Below are positions 22,161 through 34,696 of a DNA stretch of 64,000 bases, one piece after another. This DNA comes from Choristoneura fumiferana (lineage: Eukaryota; Arthropoda; Insecta; Lepidoptera; Tortricidae), in assembly GCF_025370935.1 (NCBI RefSeq), contig NC_133476.1, forward strand, positions 21,670,300-21,734,299. Reading direction: 5' to 3'. The notes under the pieces were generated by a model. The model was not told where the DNA came from. It ran no database searches and saw only the letters and a list, made by a program, of their open reading frames with translations. Position 1 is the first letter of the stretch. The number at the start of each line of letters is the position of its first letter. Made by a program: the position numbers and the translations under genes.

Positions 22161-22776
22161 AGTTTTTCAATAACCCGCTTCGAGCAGGCGGATAAAAAAT
22201 ATAACTGTCTGTCCATCAGAGAACAACTGATTTGGGTAAAATTTTTTTTTTCATGTCGATTTCTTTTTTAAATGTCGATTTAAAATTTGGTGAATTCTGT
22301 TCTAGTTCTAAAGTTCTGACCATGGTGTAAGCTGAGCTGTCGGTTGAATACTGTGGTTTTTCACACTATGTCCTACAATTTTTTTCATTGACTCACACAA
22401 AATTTATGGAAACTTCGAAACAAAACTAAACATTTAGAAAGAAAGAATGAAGACATTTATGCACATTCACAAAATAAGCTCAAAATGAAAATAAAACAAA
22501 ATAAAAATTGGCCCAGTACAGTACGGACAATTTGAATGGCAAGCTTTAGTCGTTTGAGACACTCTTTTTTCCGTTTAGACCTTGACCTAAATTCCGTAGG
22601 CTTATCTATGGTATTGCTCCACGCATTTTTTTTGTATCTCTAAGTAGTCTGTCTGTGGTTTGTTAGCTGTCAAAAGTAGAGGGAAGCGAATGCGACAGTG
22701 AAAAACGTGAAAATAATTCTGGATTTATCATTACTTTTTGATTTTGTGTAGTTGTGGAGCCTAAAGCAAAATAACA

Positions 22777-25700
22777 ATGGCTTTATATTGTGCAAGTAAG
22801 TGTATAACCACCAGCGTTACAATCGAATCCGCCGACAAATTGTACCGGTCGACGCTTTATAATTTTCGTTTCTTGATTGCAACGCGAGTTTACTATTGTT
22901 GTGCGACATAAACGATACATTTATTGTTTTCACGATCTTTTTATTGTTTATGATGAGTAGAATTTGATTTCTATGCGTGTAATAACCTAACTTTCGGTTT
23001 TAGTATCAAATGAGGTGCCCGAGGTGCCGGTGGTGTCACCATCGTCGGGTGCCGTATTTGAGCGGCGCATTATCGAAAAATACATCATCGAAAATGGCGT
23101 TGATCCCATCAGTGGCAAGGAGCTGCACATTGAAGACTTGATTGAAATCAAAAGTAAGTTCATATCTATTTAACAACAACATTATATTTTTTCGGTAAAG
23201 GATTGATGCTGAAATGAAAAACCTGTTTAGAGCTAGTACTGATAGAAGTCCATGAGACGGGCAATGCTTTGCTACTAAACTAACTGCAATATGCGTTTAA
23301 GTTGTATAAATCAATAAAACTGGTATATGTAACCTGTGGGACACCCCACACACCACAGTGGCGCGTGACTTAACTATTCATTATTTGGCATTTTTTTGTT
23401 ATTATTTTTGATGACCAGATGGCCTAGTCAGGTTCTCTAACCGCTAGGCCATCTGGTTGTCAAAAGTAATCCCGGTTCAACAAAAAGGTCCCAGGTTCGA
23501 TTCCCGTGTCGGGGCAGATATTTGTATGAAAAATACAAATGTTTGTTCTTGGGTCTTGGGTGTTTAATATGTATTTAAGTATGTATCTATCTATATAATT
23601 ATATTTATCTGTTGCTTAGTACCCATAACACAAGCTTTGTTAAGCTTACTTTGGGACTAGGTTAATTGGTGTGAATTGTACCGTGATATTTATTTATTTA
23701 TTATGGATATTTAGTTCTAAGGTATACTCAGCAGCAGAAAATTTGGCCCAATCTCCATACAAAATTAGCTATTACTACATACATTTGAGGGCCAGATTTA
23801 TTGCTGCTCAGTATATTATTATGTTCATTCTGTTTGAACTATGTTTTATTATTCACCAAAGTGAGGGGTACCTATTTGTTTAACAAAGTAATTGTTGGCA
23901 GCCCCTGCTATAGTAAAGCCAAAGCCTCCGAGTGCCACATCCATCCCAGCCACTCTGAAGAGTATGCAGGACGAGTGGGATGCCCTCATGCTACACACAT
24001 TCACCCAGAGACAGCAACTCCAGACTGCTAGACAGGTAAGTCATTGTTTGCACACATCGAGATAAACAGTAAAAGTTTTTACTAATATCCATTAAATTCA
24101 GTTCATTGATAAAAAATATCTGATATTAATTATATTTTTGGCAAAATAAAAAATAATAAATATTGAGTTCACAGTTAATTTAAAGATCAAAATGTAAAAC
24201 AAACAGTAAGTGATATTGATATACATATGTGATAGAGAGACATCAAACCCGCTTTTAGACCTTCTTGTGCCAAAATGTGACAACAATATGTATGAATGAA
24301 TTTGTTGTTTGTAATTTCGAATACTACACTTGCTAGTTTGCCATTATTTTTCATAAAGAAAAAAACCGTAATTTGTTCAGGAGTTGAGCCACGCGCTGTA
24401 CCAGCACGACGCGGCGTGTCGCGTCATCGCGCGCCTCACCAAGGAGGTGACGGCGGCGCGCGAGGCGCTCGCCACGCTCAAGCCGCAGGCCGGAGTCGCG
24501 CAGCCGCAGCCCCATCATCCGGTACTGACATATTCTAAAAACGAGAAACATTTTCTGATTGGCCGATGGTATTCTGTTGTGTTTTTGTGTACCTTGTATA
24601 TTGGGGACACCAAAATAGAGTGATCTCTCTCCAGTGTCAGTACGTGTGAGTTTTACATTGCAGGCGGAGGCGGCGGCGGCGGGCGGCGGCGCGGCGCCCA
24701 TCGGCATGTCGGCGGAGGTGGTGGCGCGGCTGCAGGAGCGCGCCACGGCGCTCACGCAGGAGCGCAAGCGGCGCGGACGCACCGTGCCCGAGGGGCTCGT
24801 CGGGCCCGACCAGATTCGCGCTTTCCTCACGCTCGCCTCGCATCCTGTACGTATTTTAATTTAAAAAAAGACACGTCAAAATCAAAAGACAGACACGAGA
24901 CACGTCAAAATTATTCCCTTCTGTTTGCGTCGGGGATTAACAATCAAACTTACTGCTGATATTAATAGTCTGATTTTGCCAAAGTTAACAAAAAAACAGA
25001 TAATTACTGCTGAATGCGTGACAGCAGACATTAATACCAATTTTTACTCTTTTTAACTCCAAGATTGTGTAAATCAATTTTGAAACTTATGCTATATATT
25101 GCCTAAAGATCACTTTTACTTTTTCGCTGTACTTTTTGACAAATAGTATATCCATTGTTGTTTGATCGTAACACTAAACCTTCTTCTCCCTCCAGGGTCT
25201 CCACTCTGCCAGCGTGCCGGGCATCCTGGCGCTGGACATCAATCCTTCGGATCACAGCCGCATCCTGACTGGAGGCAACGACCGGAACGCCACAGTGTTC
25301 AACAAGGACACGGAACAGGTTGTGGCCATCCTCAAAGGCCACACGAAGAAGGTCACGCGCGTCATCTACCACCCCGACGAGGATACCGTCATCACCGCGT
25401 CACCGGATCACACTATTCGTGTTTGGAATGTACCGACGTACGTATCTTAGTAGGGTAGAAACATAATTACACACCATGTAGAGCCTTAAAGCTAGTACAG
25501 ATTGATTACATTACAACTGCTGCTAAAACTAGCAGAACAAAGTAAATAAGAAATTTATAGATAAAAAAACCGGCCAAGAGCGTGTCGGACACGCCCAAAA
25601 TAGAGTTCCGTAGCCATTACGAAAAAATTAAGTAATATTTTTCTAAGGATTTCGTATTTTATACGGAATCTTCCAAGTTTAGGTATATTTTATACCTTAG

Positions 25701-27443
25701 GCTGCTATTTACTCATAAACTACTAATAATTCTCGAACAAACTTAGCTGTTATAGTTTTCCGTGAAAGTTTGATATACTTACTACCATCCTGAATTTTTT
25801 AAAATTTTTCCACCCACTGGTTTAGAGTTTAGAGGGGGGGGGGGGAGGGACGCTAAATTTTAATGAAAATTTGCACTTTAAACTTGAATATTTCGCAAAC
25901 AAATCACTGAATCGAAAAATCGTCTTAGCAAACCCTAATGGTTTTATTTAAAAGACCAATCCAACGATACCCCACACACACACAAGGGTTGGATGAGAAA
26001 AAAAAATACCCCCCACTTTACGTCTATGGGAGGTACCCTAAAAAAATCCGTGCAAAATTACAGCTTTTTAGCATTGATAGTACCTGAGAAAAGCCGCGGA
26101 CAGACAGACAGACAGACATGGCGAAACTATAAGGGTTCCGTTTTTGCCATTTTGGCTCCGGAACCCTAAAAATGTAAATTACATGGGTAAAATGGTTGTC
26201 GTAATTTTAGATCACCATTGTTCTACCTTAAAATAGTTCTAAATTAACATCAAAACAAAAAAAATGGAGAGTTAAAAAAGTCTCCCAAAGTGACAATTAC
26301 GAGTACTTATTATCATTCTAGAAATATCAAGTTATGATTTATTAATATTTGTTAAGTTTTTGGATTCCGAAGTCATGCTTACCGTTTAGCAAACGAGCAA
26401 CCGCAAACTACTAATATTATGAATCTGTATCTTGAGTCCACGTACACACTCGGCTAACCACGTCGTCTCTCTCAAGCGATACTTTGAAGACCGCTGCCTA
26501 ACGGCGCTAACCGCGTGGTTAGCCGCATAGTGTGTACGTGGGCTAACTCTTGTTTGTTGTAACGTCGGGCGGGGTAGGTCGGCGACGTCGGCGGTGCTTC
26601 GCTCGCACGAGGGACCGGTGACAGGGCTGTCGCTGCACCCCACGGGCGACTACGTGCTGTCCACCTCCACCGACCAGCACTGGGCCTTCTCCGACATACG
26701 TACCGGCGCGCTGCTCACCAAGGTAATCGTTACTGTTCGACTAATCTTTCATGTTTGTTTTGTTAACTAAAGTCACCGACATCGCTTGAAAAATATGCAA
26801 GATGAAATGGCAGTGGGTGGGCCACATTGCTCGAAGAACAGATAACTGTTGGGGGAGAAGTCCTCGAGTGGCGAGTTGGCAGGCCTCCCACTACGTGGAC
26901 TGACGACATCGTGGGAGTTACGGGCAACCAGTTTAAACCATAACTTTACTTTTAAAGGTGAGCGACTCTTCCGGCGTGAGCCTCACAACGGCGCAGTTCC
27001 ATCCCGACGGGCTGATCTTCGGCACCGGCACCGAGAACTCCCAGGTCAAGATCTGGGACTTGAAGGAGCAGAGCAACGTCGCCAACTTCCCCGGGCACGT
27101 CGGGCCCGTCACCTCCATCTCCTTCTCCGAAAACGGCTACTACCTGGCCACGGCTGCCGAAGACGCTTGCGTCAAGCTCTGGGATCTGCGAAAGCTGAAG
27201 AACTTCAAGACTATACAGCTGGACGAGGGTTATGCCATCAAGGAGCTGTGCTTCGATCAGAGTGGAACGTACCTGGCTGTGGCCGGTACGGACGTGCGTG
27301 TGTATCTCTGCAGGCAGTGGCAAGAGTTGAAGGTGTTCAACGAGCACACCGCGTCCGCGACCGGCGTTCGTTTCGGACGCCACGCGCAGTGCCTCGCTTC
27401 CACCAGTATGGACCGCACGCTCAAACTCTACGGCATAGAGTAA
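22777..27443 (+). CDS. Prp19: Pre-mRNA-processing factor 19 (U-box E3 ligase, WD40)
   Basis: Core of the Prp19/NTC complex: it activates the spliceosome and acts as a K63-type ubiquitin ligase in the nucleus (family knowledge). The exons are 22777-22795, 23004-23153, 23902-24035, 24381-24521, 24664-24846, 25196-25437, 26578-26722 and 26958-27443. All are joined by GT-AG with matching phases and sum to exactly 500 codons, 499 aa against about 504 in humans. The N-terminal U-box opens MALYCAISNEVPE and contains YERR-like FERRIIEKYI. The tetramerisation coiled coil lies at about residues 70-135 (ELSHALYQHDAACRVIARL). A linker with TVPEGL follows, then the WD40 propeller from about 205 to the end. 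The ATG is the only one in frame and gives the conserved start. Exon 5 has an alanine/glycine-rich insert (AEAAAAGGGAAP). Introns 5, 6 and 7 carry mobile-element debris. Confidence 0.97.
23404..23672 (+). mobile_element. tRNA-derived SINE, copy 1
   Basis: The tRNA-like head has an A-box-like gatggcctagtcaggttctc and a B box in ccaggttcgattcccgtg. It is followed by a body (cagatatttgtatgaaaaat ... gttgcttagtacccataaca ... ttgggactaggttaattggtg). The same body occurs in reverse at 62805-63036. It lies in Prp19 intron 2. Confidence 0.8.
25568..26172 (+). repeat. Interspersed repeat 'ccggccaagagcgtgtcgg', copy 1
   Basis: It starts ccggccaagagcgtgtcgga and ends gctccggaaccctaaaa. Partial or full copies lie at 51996-52624 and 53414-53757 (minus) and 38896-39152 (plus). 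It contains a G run at about 25832-25846 and a (gaca)n stretch at about 26100-26117. The complementary ends (agagttccgtagcc / gctccggaaccct) hint at a non-autonomous element; the class is unknown. It fills most of Prp19 intron 6. Confidence 0.75.
26435..26542. mobile_element. Fold-back MITE beside Prp19 exon 7
   Basis: gtccacgtacacactcggct, then aaccacg, is mirrored by cgtggttagccgcatagtgt followed by gtacgtgggc. The element ends about 35 bp before the exon 7 acceptor. Confidence 0.75.
26786..26940 (+). pseudogene. RTE-type LINE ORF2 fragment in Prp19 intron 7
   Basis: It translates as MKWQWVGHIARRTDN and, after a frame change, VGRPPTTWTDDIVG. These are the same conserved RTE C-terminal phrases as at 14645-14896. 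The fragment stops about 17 bp before exon 8. Confidence 0.8.
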
Positions 27444-27526
27444 GCTAGTCGCTCGAGATTGTTTTTTAATGAATTCTCCGTAAGCTAAAGGACGCGTCGT
27501 TACTTTTAATTTTGATTAATGATTTA

Positions 27527-27812
27527 AGTTTTGCAGGTGGTTGGGACCTTGTGCAAGGTCCGCCCGGATTGCTACCACCATCTTGCTCGCTAATCCTGCC
27601 GTGAAACAGCAGTGCTTGCACTGTTGTGTTTCGGCGTGTAGAGGAAGACAGCCGGTGAAATTACTGGCACTTGAGGCATCCCATCTTAGGCCTCTAAGTT
27701 GGCAATGCATCTGCAATCCCCCTGGTGTTGCAAGTGTCTATGGGCAGTGGTGATCTCTTACCATCTGGAGACCCACTTGCTCGTTTGCCATCCAGTCGTA
27801 TAAAAAAAAAAA
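27527..27812 (+). mobile_element. Non-LTR-type repeat with A-rich tail, copy 1
   Basis: It begins aagttttgcaggtggttggg and ends with a LINE/SINE-like tail, gtggtgatctcttaccatct ... ctcgtttgccatccagtcgt, followed by a run of A. A second copy at 43868-44608 is split by an insertion. This copy lies in the Prp19 3' flank, about 85 bp after the stop, so it is probably in the 3' UTR. Confidence 0.75.
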
Positions 27813-27825
27813 CAAAAGTTAACTA

Positions 27826-27831
27826 AATAAA
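27826..27831 (+). terminator. Proximal poly(A) signal AATAAA, Prp19
   Basis: This is the first canonical hexamer after the Prp19 stop, just beyond the repeat tail. A distal one lies at 28829-28834. Confidence 0.4.
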
Positions 27832-28976
27832 TGTCTTTAGAAGGCATTTGGTTTTATCTGAATCATTCTAAAAAAAACTCATCCTTTTCAAAATTATTCT
27901 AATCATAATTAATTAAATCTGCACGCATTAAATATGTCTAGAGATTCAGTAGCATTCTCTCAAACGCGTTCGGTTCCTAGACAGACATGATACAAAAGAT
28001 GTAAAAGTAAAGAAGGCCTATGGGAGTCCAAGGCATGCGACAAGATGTGGATGGATATAGCGCGCTAGACTTGTTAGGCCTTGTTAGACGAAACAAACAA
28101 GTGCTAAATTACGACATGTTAGTGTAAACTATTAAGAAACTTCTAGTAAAAGTGAAAATATATTTGCATATTCCGATTCTGTATATCATAATGAAGAGTG
28201 TTTGAATGGAATATGCTGGCTGAGTTTTTTATTAGGTTACCTGTTCAAAAATGGGCTGGAAGTATTGTTTGATAATTTTTGAATAGTTATTTTATGCCGT
28301 CTTACAAAGGACAAAGAATATGTTAGTTCACTATCCTATGGGAATTACGAATAATCCGCTCTTGATTATGCAATCTGTTAAAAGATCCTTCAATCAAACT
28401 TTCAGCTTTGAATACGCAAAAAAAAAACGTTTTAGCGACATTACGCTTTATTGCCAAATGAAATGAATTGTCGCCGTTTTACTGGAGGCATGACATGCGT
28501 CCTCCATTTTTTCACATACTTCTTGCTAACTCTATATTAAATTTTAATAAAAGGTGACGATTTATTTAGCTAGATTATTTTAAGTATACATAGTATTAGG
28601 TTGTGCATCCACCAGAGCTGTGTGACGCAAGCAGTGTGCGATGAAGAAATACACCAACAGGAAAGCTGCGCTGGGCGGGGCTATGATATGAAGTTACCTT
28701 ATTGGTGTTTATTTCCGCACACAGCTGGTCAGCCTTTTAAGTATTGTATTGTAAGCATATTAGTTATATACTTTCAATATTGTGGCATAATTTCTGTTTT
28801 ATAATTATCATGTTCATAGCACAGTCAGAATAAACAGATTTCTTCATTCATGTTCATATTTTTTGTTTAACTCGGTATGCACAGAATAAACTTGACAATT
28901 TGACATTGAATTTAAGTCTTTTATTTGAACACTCGTGATCCCTAGTAGAAAACAATAAAAACTTTCATTAATTAAA
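27832..28976. other. Prp19 distal 3' region, convergent with RNF185
   Basis: This is AT-rich sequence without recognisable coding potential. The distal AATAAA at 28829 (+) and TTTATT at 28977 (-) leave only about 150 bp between the two possible transcript ends. Confidence 0.4.
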
Positions 28977-28982
28977 TTTATT
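28977..28982 (-). terminator. Poly(A) signal, RNF185 (minus strand)
   Basis: TTTATT on the + strand reads AATAAA on the coding strand. It would give a 3' UTR of about 1.5 kb. Confidence 0.4.
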
Positions 28983-30544
28983 TTTATAAATTACATTAAA
29001 CAATAAAATTTCCCTGCCTTCACATCTTTAAAATATTATAACCATTATATACACTTAACTTACAGGAATATTAACATAAACAATATCTAACAAAGAAGGT
29101 TCATGGTCTCTTCGTGTACGCAATATGATATATATTCTCTTATATTACTGTATGCAACAAGCGGGAACACCAGAGGTACTGAGTCTTCCGGAGATACGGA
29201 GACTTCCACAACGAAAAGTAAAATCTAGTCAAATGCTGCTTTGAGTACATTTGTTGAAAACCCAGGGTAAAACTATGATAAACCACTTAATTCTATTGAC
29301 CTAACGCTACATTAGGACATCGTTTCAATGCAACTGTACATAAAGGCCCCTGCGAATTCCAATTTGCGAGTGATATTGGCGTTCCGCACGAAATGACTTC
29401 AATAACGATCGATACATGAAAGGAATGATTCAATTCACACACTGCTTTGTAATAAAACTACCAAGACCGAAATGCAAAATTACAGTCGACGAGAGTTCTC
29501 CCTTCTGGCAGTATCTCCCGACCAATAACGACTATTAATTAATACTCGCGTTCATTCTCTTTTCTAACAATCAGTAGTTTCTGAATTACTCGCACCACGG
29601 CACATAGCGTGAACAAGTATAGTGTTTGGAGTTAGGGGCAGTCCGAAACATGAGTCCCGTTTTTAAAAACAGTTAAGTTGTTTACTGATTTCAATTTAAG
29701 TAGTGTCTTTTTTGTACAGAAATATTTTATAACTTTATAGTACTTGGTTATTAAAGTTGTCATCGAATATGTCATGCGATGAACATGATTTGATTTGTAT
29801 CTTATCTTATCTAACGCACGGACTCCGTTGCATAAACTTCAGCTCGATTTAGAATGAGTGTAGAATAGGACTGCCCCTCACTCATTTTTTTAATAGTTTC
29901 AAGAGCGAAAAAGCTTCACAGGCCTCATAGATATTTTGGATTCTGCGCGTATGGCGTTAATACTGCGTTAGGCCGGCATAGACTATTTTAAGAGAACGAA
30001 AAACTTTGTCCTAAATCAGTTTTCCTAAGCGTTTAAGTAGAAAAATAACTGGATTTTCACTAGCTCGCTCCAAAATAAAGCATTGAAATAGGCAGTTTTA
30101 CTACAGTAAAATGCACAATAGCAGATTTTGCATGGTCAGCTGTTCTTCTGTTTGCAGATTGTTAAATATACGATCCGCATCAGGTATCTTACAAGCGTGA
30201 TGTTGAGCCATTATTTCAATGCTTTATCAACGCGGAAGAACTAATAACGCGACAACCTTCATTTGTTACAATTTGTGTTAATAGAAAACTGTGAAACAAG
30301 TGATAGGGTTTATTATAAGACGTTAAGATCTCCTTATTTTTGAAACAAAAAGCATATCTTCATAGATTTGTATTGTTTCCCTCCATCTTTTTTTTACCAA
30401 ATACCTATTATAGAAAATATGACGAATTAAAAAGCAGTGACATTTTTTTTTATCTATGTCGGCCTTCAGTAGCTAGTAGTGGGTCAGCGGGCGGCGGGCG
30501 CAGGGGCTAGGCGCGAGGGCGCGGGGCGGGGGGCGGGGGGCCGG
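28983..30544 (-). other. RNF185: Probable RNF185 3' UTR
   Basis: No other gene or repeat is recognised here. The 3'-most coding exon ends at 30545 and the next good minus-strand poly(A) hexamer is at 28977. There is a short GC-rich patch at 30480-30545 next to the stop. Confidence 0.45.
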
Positions 30545-33290
30545 TCAGGCGAAGATTAGCCACAGCACGAACAGGATCGCCACCCACAGGAATATCTTGG
30601 AGAGGAACTGCTCCTCTTCGTACTGCGCCGTGCCGCGGGGGGCTGCCAAAAGCAAAGTCAAAGTATTTTTGACAAAGTTCATGTTATTTAAAATTTATTT
30701 AGTCATCCCTTAGAAAGAAGTAACACAAACAAGAAAATTTTAAGGCATAATGTATGTTTCACCAACCTATAATAAATAAACAGTATGCGAGTAAAAGATT
30801 CTCAAGGCTCTGGACAGGTTTCGAACCAGTACCTCCTGAGCTACAACTCCGTAAGGGGCCCCACCAACTGGACCACCAAAGAACCCGATTAGCCATCCGA
30901 AAATCTTGATCGCTTACATATATATGCCAATAGTGGCGTGTCGTGGGCAAATATCGTAAGGCAAGTCTCCCAAACTGGTTGGAAAGGCGTAAGCAGTGAT
31001 GTACCAATTATATTTTCCTAATATTGTATTATTAATTCTGAAAATTTTGTATAAATTTAAAAGGTAAATTCGGTTCAGTCATTCGGGAGTAAAATCAAGT
31101 TCATATATCATAATAGAAATCTTAATTTCAACTCAGAACCCCGCAGTGTTGCACTGTGAGGACCAATCATGATTAGAACAATGAAAGTCAGTCACCTGCA
31201 TTAATATCTGCCACAGTAGAGTGTGCAAAAATATCAGACACACACATCTTACTTCTCAGGTCAGGTCTTAGAAATGGAGTTTACATTTTTCTTATTTTTG
31301 TTAAGGCTTTGAACACTCCAGGTGATCATGTCAGCCTCATGGGTGCTCGCTCATTTTCCCTACACAAGGGACATATTAAAAAGGTGGTACATGCAAATGG
31401 CTTTGTCAGGTGCTGGCTCTGAGAGCCAACTATTGACCTGGCCATTGTGTATGGGGCCCAAACCCCCGAGAACTCTTCTCCACAAGTCTGAGTTAAAAAC
31501 ACATTCCAACAACAAATGGGACAAGTCTTCTACCCTCTGGCAAATCTCACGCAGAGGTGAAGGTTTAACTCTCATCATGTGCAAGAATTTGTTTTTTGGG
31601 ATATGTCCGGAACTGGAAAGAAATGGAGTTGTATCAGATATTTATGCACACTTTGATGTGTCAGATATTGGTGGTGGTGACAGTACCAATGTTAATTGTG
31701 AACCTGTAAATAATTTCCATCAAATTGTTATTACTTGCAACAGAGATGAAATTATAAAACTTTGAAAGTACATCCATCTTACCAGCACTAGGCCTTGGGT
31801 CTCCAAAGTTGAATGTTGAGGTGAACACACCAAACGGAAATGCTCCTATGCCGAAAGACATGTGGAAACCTTCGCCAAAGCCAAAGCCAGGGAATCCACT
31901 GTTGTTCTCAGGTTCCGTGCGTTGCCCTGCGGGCCGTGGTGGCACCTGGAAGTAAAATGTAGTAACTTGTTATACAGATAAAAATCTAAAAAAATAAAAA
32001 GCACAATGGCAAAAAAAAGTAGGTAATAAGAATTTAAAAAAATCAAAGCAGTTTATATTTTGCAATTCAATTCAACTGTAGTTAAATTCTATTGATGTTC
32101 AAAATATTACTTATACACATTACTACTCAGTCACATAACATTCAATGAACTAGTAGAAACTAAAGTATAAATGAACTATAAGGGAAAGAATGGCCTCTGT
32201 TAAAAAACAATAACAATGTTTCTAACAGATTGTATTTCATAATTGCTTTATTCTTCCTATTCTCCTTCTTGTTAGTCTTGTAAAAACAAACATACATTCT
32301 GGTCCCAAGATACAGGCTCAGCCTAAATAGTTTGGGATCTACTGTACATGGAATTTGTATTTTTTGTAAGAATAAAACACTTATTTGCTGCTATCAGGAG
32401 CCATTGGCAGTGGTGGTTGTTAACCTAAAGAGAAAGGTTGCCATAAACTAAAAAGTTGAAGTTACCTTATTTCTAGGGTCTTCCTGCTTAGTGTTCCCCC
32501 GGCCGTACAGCGGGATGACCTTGTCCCGGCTGATGGCTGCCTTGCACACCGGACACACCTGCCGGCTCGGCCTCGTCTCCAGCCACTGGTGCAAGCACGG
32601 CCAGCTGCAACCAATACATTCCATGAACTACATCCCTTTTTTCTCAAAAATATCTGTTATGTCTCCATTATTTACATATCAAAAGGTAAATTGCCCTAGA
32701 TACTGACAATTAAAAAAAATACTGGCATGCTAAACTCGCCAGCATGTATGAAATTAAACTAGATGATATGATAATAAATGGAAAGTGACAGCATGTTTTT
32801 TTTTTGTTAAAATCATTGATTCTAATTAATTCAGAATGATCTGAGCCATAATATTAGCTTTTGCATCCAGAGATTAGATTTCAGTAGAAGGGAGATTGTA
32901 ACATGTATCTATGATCTAAAAGTCCCCATGAGGCTGACATAGTTACATTTGGTGTACTAAACTTTCACTAAATTATAAGATAAAAAAAAAAAACATATTG
33001 AAAAACTTATTTAAGAAAATTAAAGCCCAAAAGTGATTTTTGGTGTTGCCAGAATGATGTTTGCTTTACATTGCTTCTGCCAAGACTAGCTAGCTGGCCA
33101 AACTCTAGCTTTAAATGTTTTGGCTAGAAAAATGCTATCTTCTTAGTTTTTTTTTTTGATAAATACCCATTTCAAGTGCACATTAAATAGCACTATATCT
33201 GCCTCATTCAAAACAGCAATTCAAGACAAATGGATTGTATTTAATTGAAATGGACCTCTGTAAAGTAACATATGAATCAATCAATTATTT

Positions 33291-33342
<52 letters not shown>

Positions 33343-33796
33343 CACACACACTTTCACTTACAGCACAACCTTCACAATAAGAATGATAATGGACAATTTT
33401 ATTATAGGTATGTTGTTTCACAACTAATATAAAATATTTGAAATGTGTATTATCCAGAATGTTAAATTGTTTTACTTGTAGTTAAAACAACATGTTATGT
33501 TAGTAATTTTACGAGCTTACAAAAGACAAGAACTTGTCTTCATTAGCATACTAGACATGACCTTGTTGTTGAGACATTTACTTTAGCAATAGCAGGTAAG
33601 TGCCACCGTGGGTTACAGAGTTACGCAAGCGGAGCGCTCACCAGAAGAGGTGTCCGCACAAGGAGACGACAGCGTCCCGTGCCGTGTCTAAGCAGATGTT
33701 ACATTCCAGCATACGCTCGTCCCGCTTGTCGTCCTCGCCGTTGGCGTCGCCGCCCGGCGCCGAAGCGCTCGCCGCTGCCTCGCTCGTCTCCGCCAT
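30545..33796 (-). CDS. RNF185: E3 ubiquitin ligase RNF185/RNF5 (membrane RING finger)
   Basis: Ubiquitin ligase of the ER and mitochondrial outer membrane in ER-associated degradation (family knowledge). The exons in transcript order are 33796-33642, 32604-32466, 31945-31783 and 30642-30545; phases match and the total is 185 codons, 184 aa against about 192 for human RNF185. The C3HC4 RING uses C32, C35, C47, H49, C52, C55, C69 and C72 (CNICLDTARDAVVSLCGHLF, then C-W-P-C). A conserved KVIPLYGRGN follows. Exon 3 carries a Phe/Gly-rich hydrophobic stretch that corresponds to the first membrane segment. Residues about 163-184 (FLSKIFLWVAILFVLWLIFA) form the C-terminal anchor. The N-terminal 25 residues are Ala/Gly-rich and acidic. 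The start is the first ATG in frame. The gene is divergent to PCMTD. Confidence 0.96.
30800..30990 (-). mobile_element. tRNA-derived SINE fragment
   Basis: On the minus strand an A-box-like tggtccagttggtggggcc is followed by a B box, ggttcgaaacctg. It lies in intron 3 of RNF185. The tRNA fold itself is incomplete, so it is not called as a tRNA gene. Confidence 0.6.
31340..31600 (-). pseudogene. LINE reverse-transcriptase C-terminal fragment
   Basis: The minus frame at 31360-31584 reads CQRVEDLSHLLLECVFNSDL, a Cys/His motif at the end of R1/Jockey-type ORF2 proteins. The 147-aa sense-strand frame over the same bases is taken to be its shadow. It lies in RNF185 intron 3. Confidence 0.55.
32388..32462 (+). 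repeat. Interspersed repeat with GTTGAA tail, copy 2
   Basis: It shares gctgctatcaggagccattg ... ggttgccata ... aaaaagttgaagtt with 380-476. The tail touches the exon 2 splice donor of RNF185, which reads gtaacttcaac on the minus strand. Confidence 0.6.
32605..33641 (-). other. RNF185 intron 1
   Basis: This is an AT-rich intron with the (AC)n run at 33291-33351. No other recognisable element is present. Confidence 0.5.
33291..33351. repeat. (AC)n microsatellite
   Basis: About 28 AC units with a single break near 33341. It is probably polymorphic. Confidence 0.95.
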
Positions 33797-34696
33797 CGCT
33801 CACCACTAGCTGCAGAACCCAAACACCCCACCGTTTCACTTCGAGAACATCAAACCGCGAGACGCTTATCACGGGCGGACGTCGTCGTGACGTCCCACTA
33901 TGACGTGACAATAATTCTATTACGAAACTCGATTACGGCTGAATGCTCACTTGTGCGAATCGTTGGCAAACTCCTTATACTGAGAAATTTTAGGACGTTA
34001 AGGGGAAATACACAAAAATTAAGAAAAACAAATCACATCATCCTATCCCGTGGTTCGTTTGATGACTTTTGATTGATCAGAACTGTCAAAGTTTACCATA
34101 GATTATAGATTGCAGACTATTGCAACAGATTACAATAACAACGTCATTTTGATCATTTGATTCAAATTCCACGTAGGCACCTTGTTTGCACGAATGGTAA
34201 TGGTAATAAAATTGAATCGGAAACTGATGAATTAAAATAATCTTGTAATAAATTATTTAAATAGATTCAAATTAAAAGTAGTGAACAAAACACTGTTTAC
34301 AAACAGATAAATCGATATCACAGTCAAAATTCTCGATTTTATTTGTGATGCAATTTGATTGGTGAACACTCTGCCCCATTCTTATCTAAACCAATCACGA
34401 CCAAGCTGGCTTTGACAGCCAAGAGAAAACAAAAATAAAAATACCTATTATTTTCCTTCATGTGAGCTAGCTAGCTGCTCAGTTGCTTCTGTGACGAAAA
34501 TAACGAAATTTAATCGCGATTTCTGGATATAAAAGTCTGTCTATTTTCTCCTATTCATACTTGGTGAATTATAATCGTTCAAACGGAGCGAATGTGACGA
34601 TTTGTGGACAAATTATGTTGAAAAACAAGTGTGACGTCACAGTTTTTATCAGCTGAGGAGCCAGGAGTGAAACGAGGGCCGGAGAAAATAAACAAT
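33797..34696. promoter_or_regulatory. Shared divergent promoter interval RNF185 / PCMTD
   Basis: The two start codons are 900 bp apart and point away from each other, and no repeat is recognised between them. A cluster of tgacgt-type (CRE-like) motifs lies at 33886-33908 near RNF185 (gtcgtgacgtcccactatga). Promoter function is inferred from position. Confidence 0.5.

Noticed and set aside
23430..23515. Second tRNA-like hit in Prp19 intron 2
   Set aside because: The head is disrupted (extra sequence between A and B boxes), and the flanking body recurs at 62805-63036. It is a SINE, not a tRNA.
31322..31765. 147-aa plus-strand frame in RNF185 intron 3
   Set aside because: It overlaps a LINE C-terminal motif on the opposite strand and has no recognisable domain of its own.
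33291..33351. Array-like repeat suggestive of CRISPR or satellite
   Set aside because: It is a plain dinucleotide microsatellite. No spacer-repeat structure exists anywhere in this eukaryotic window.
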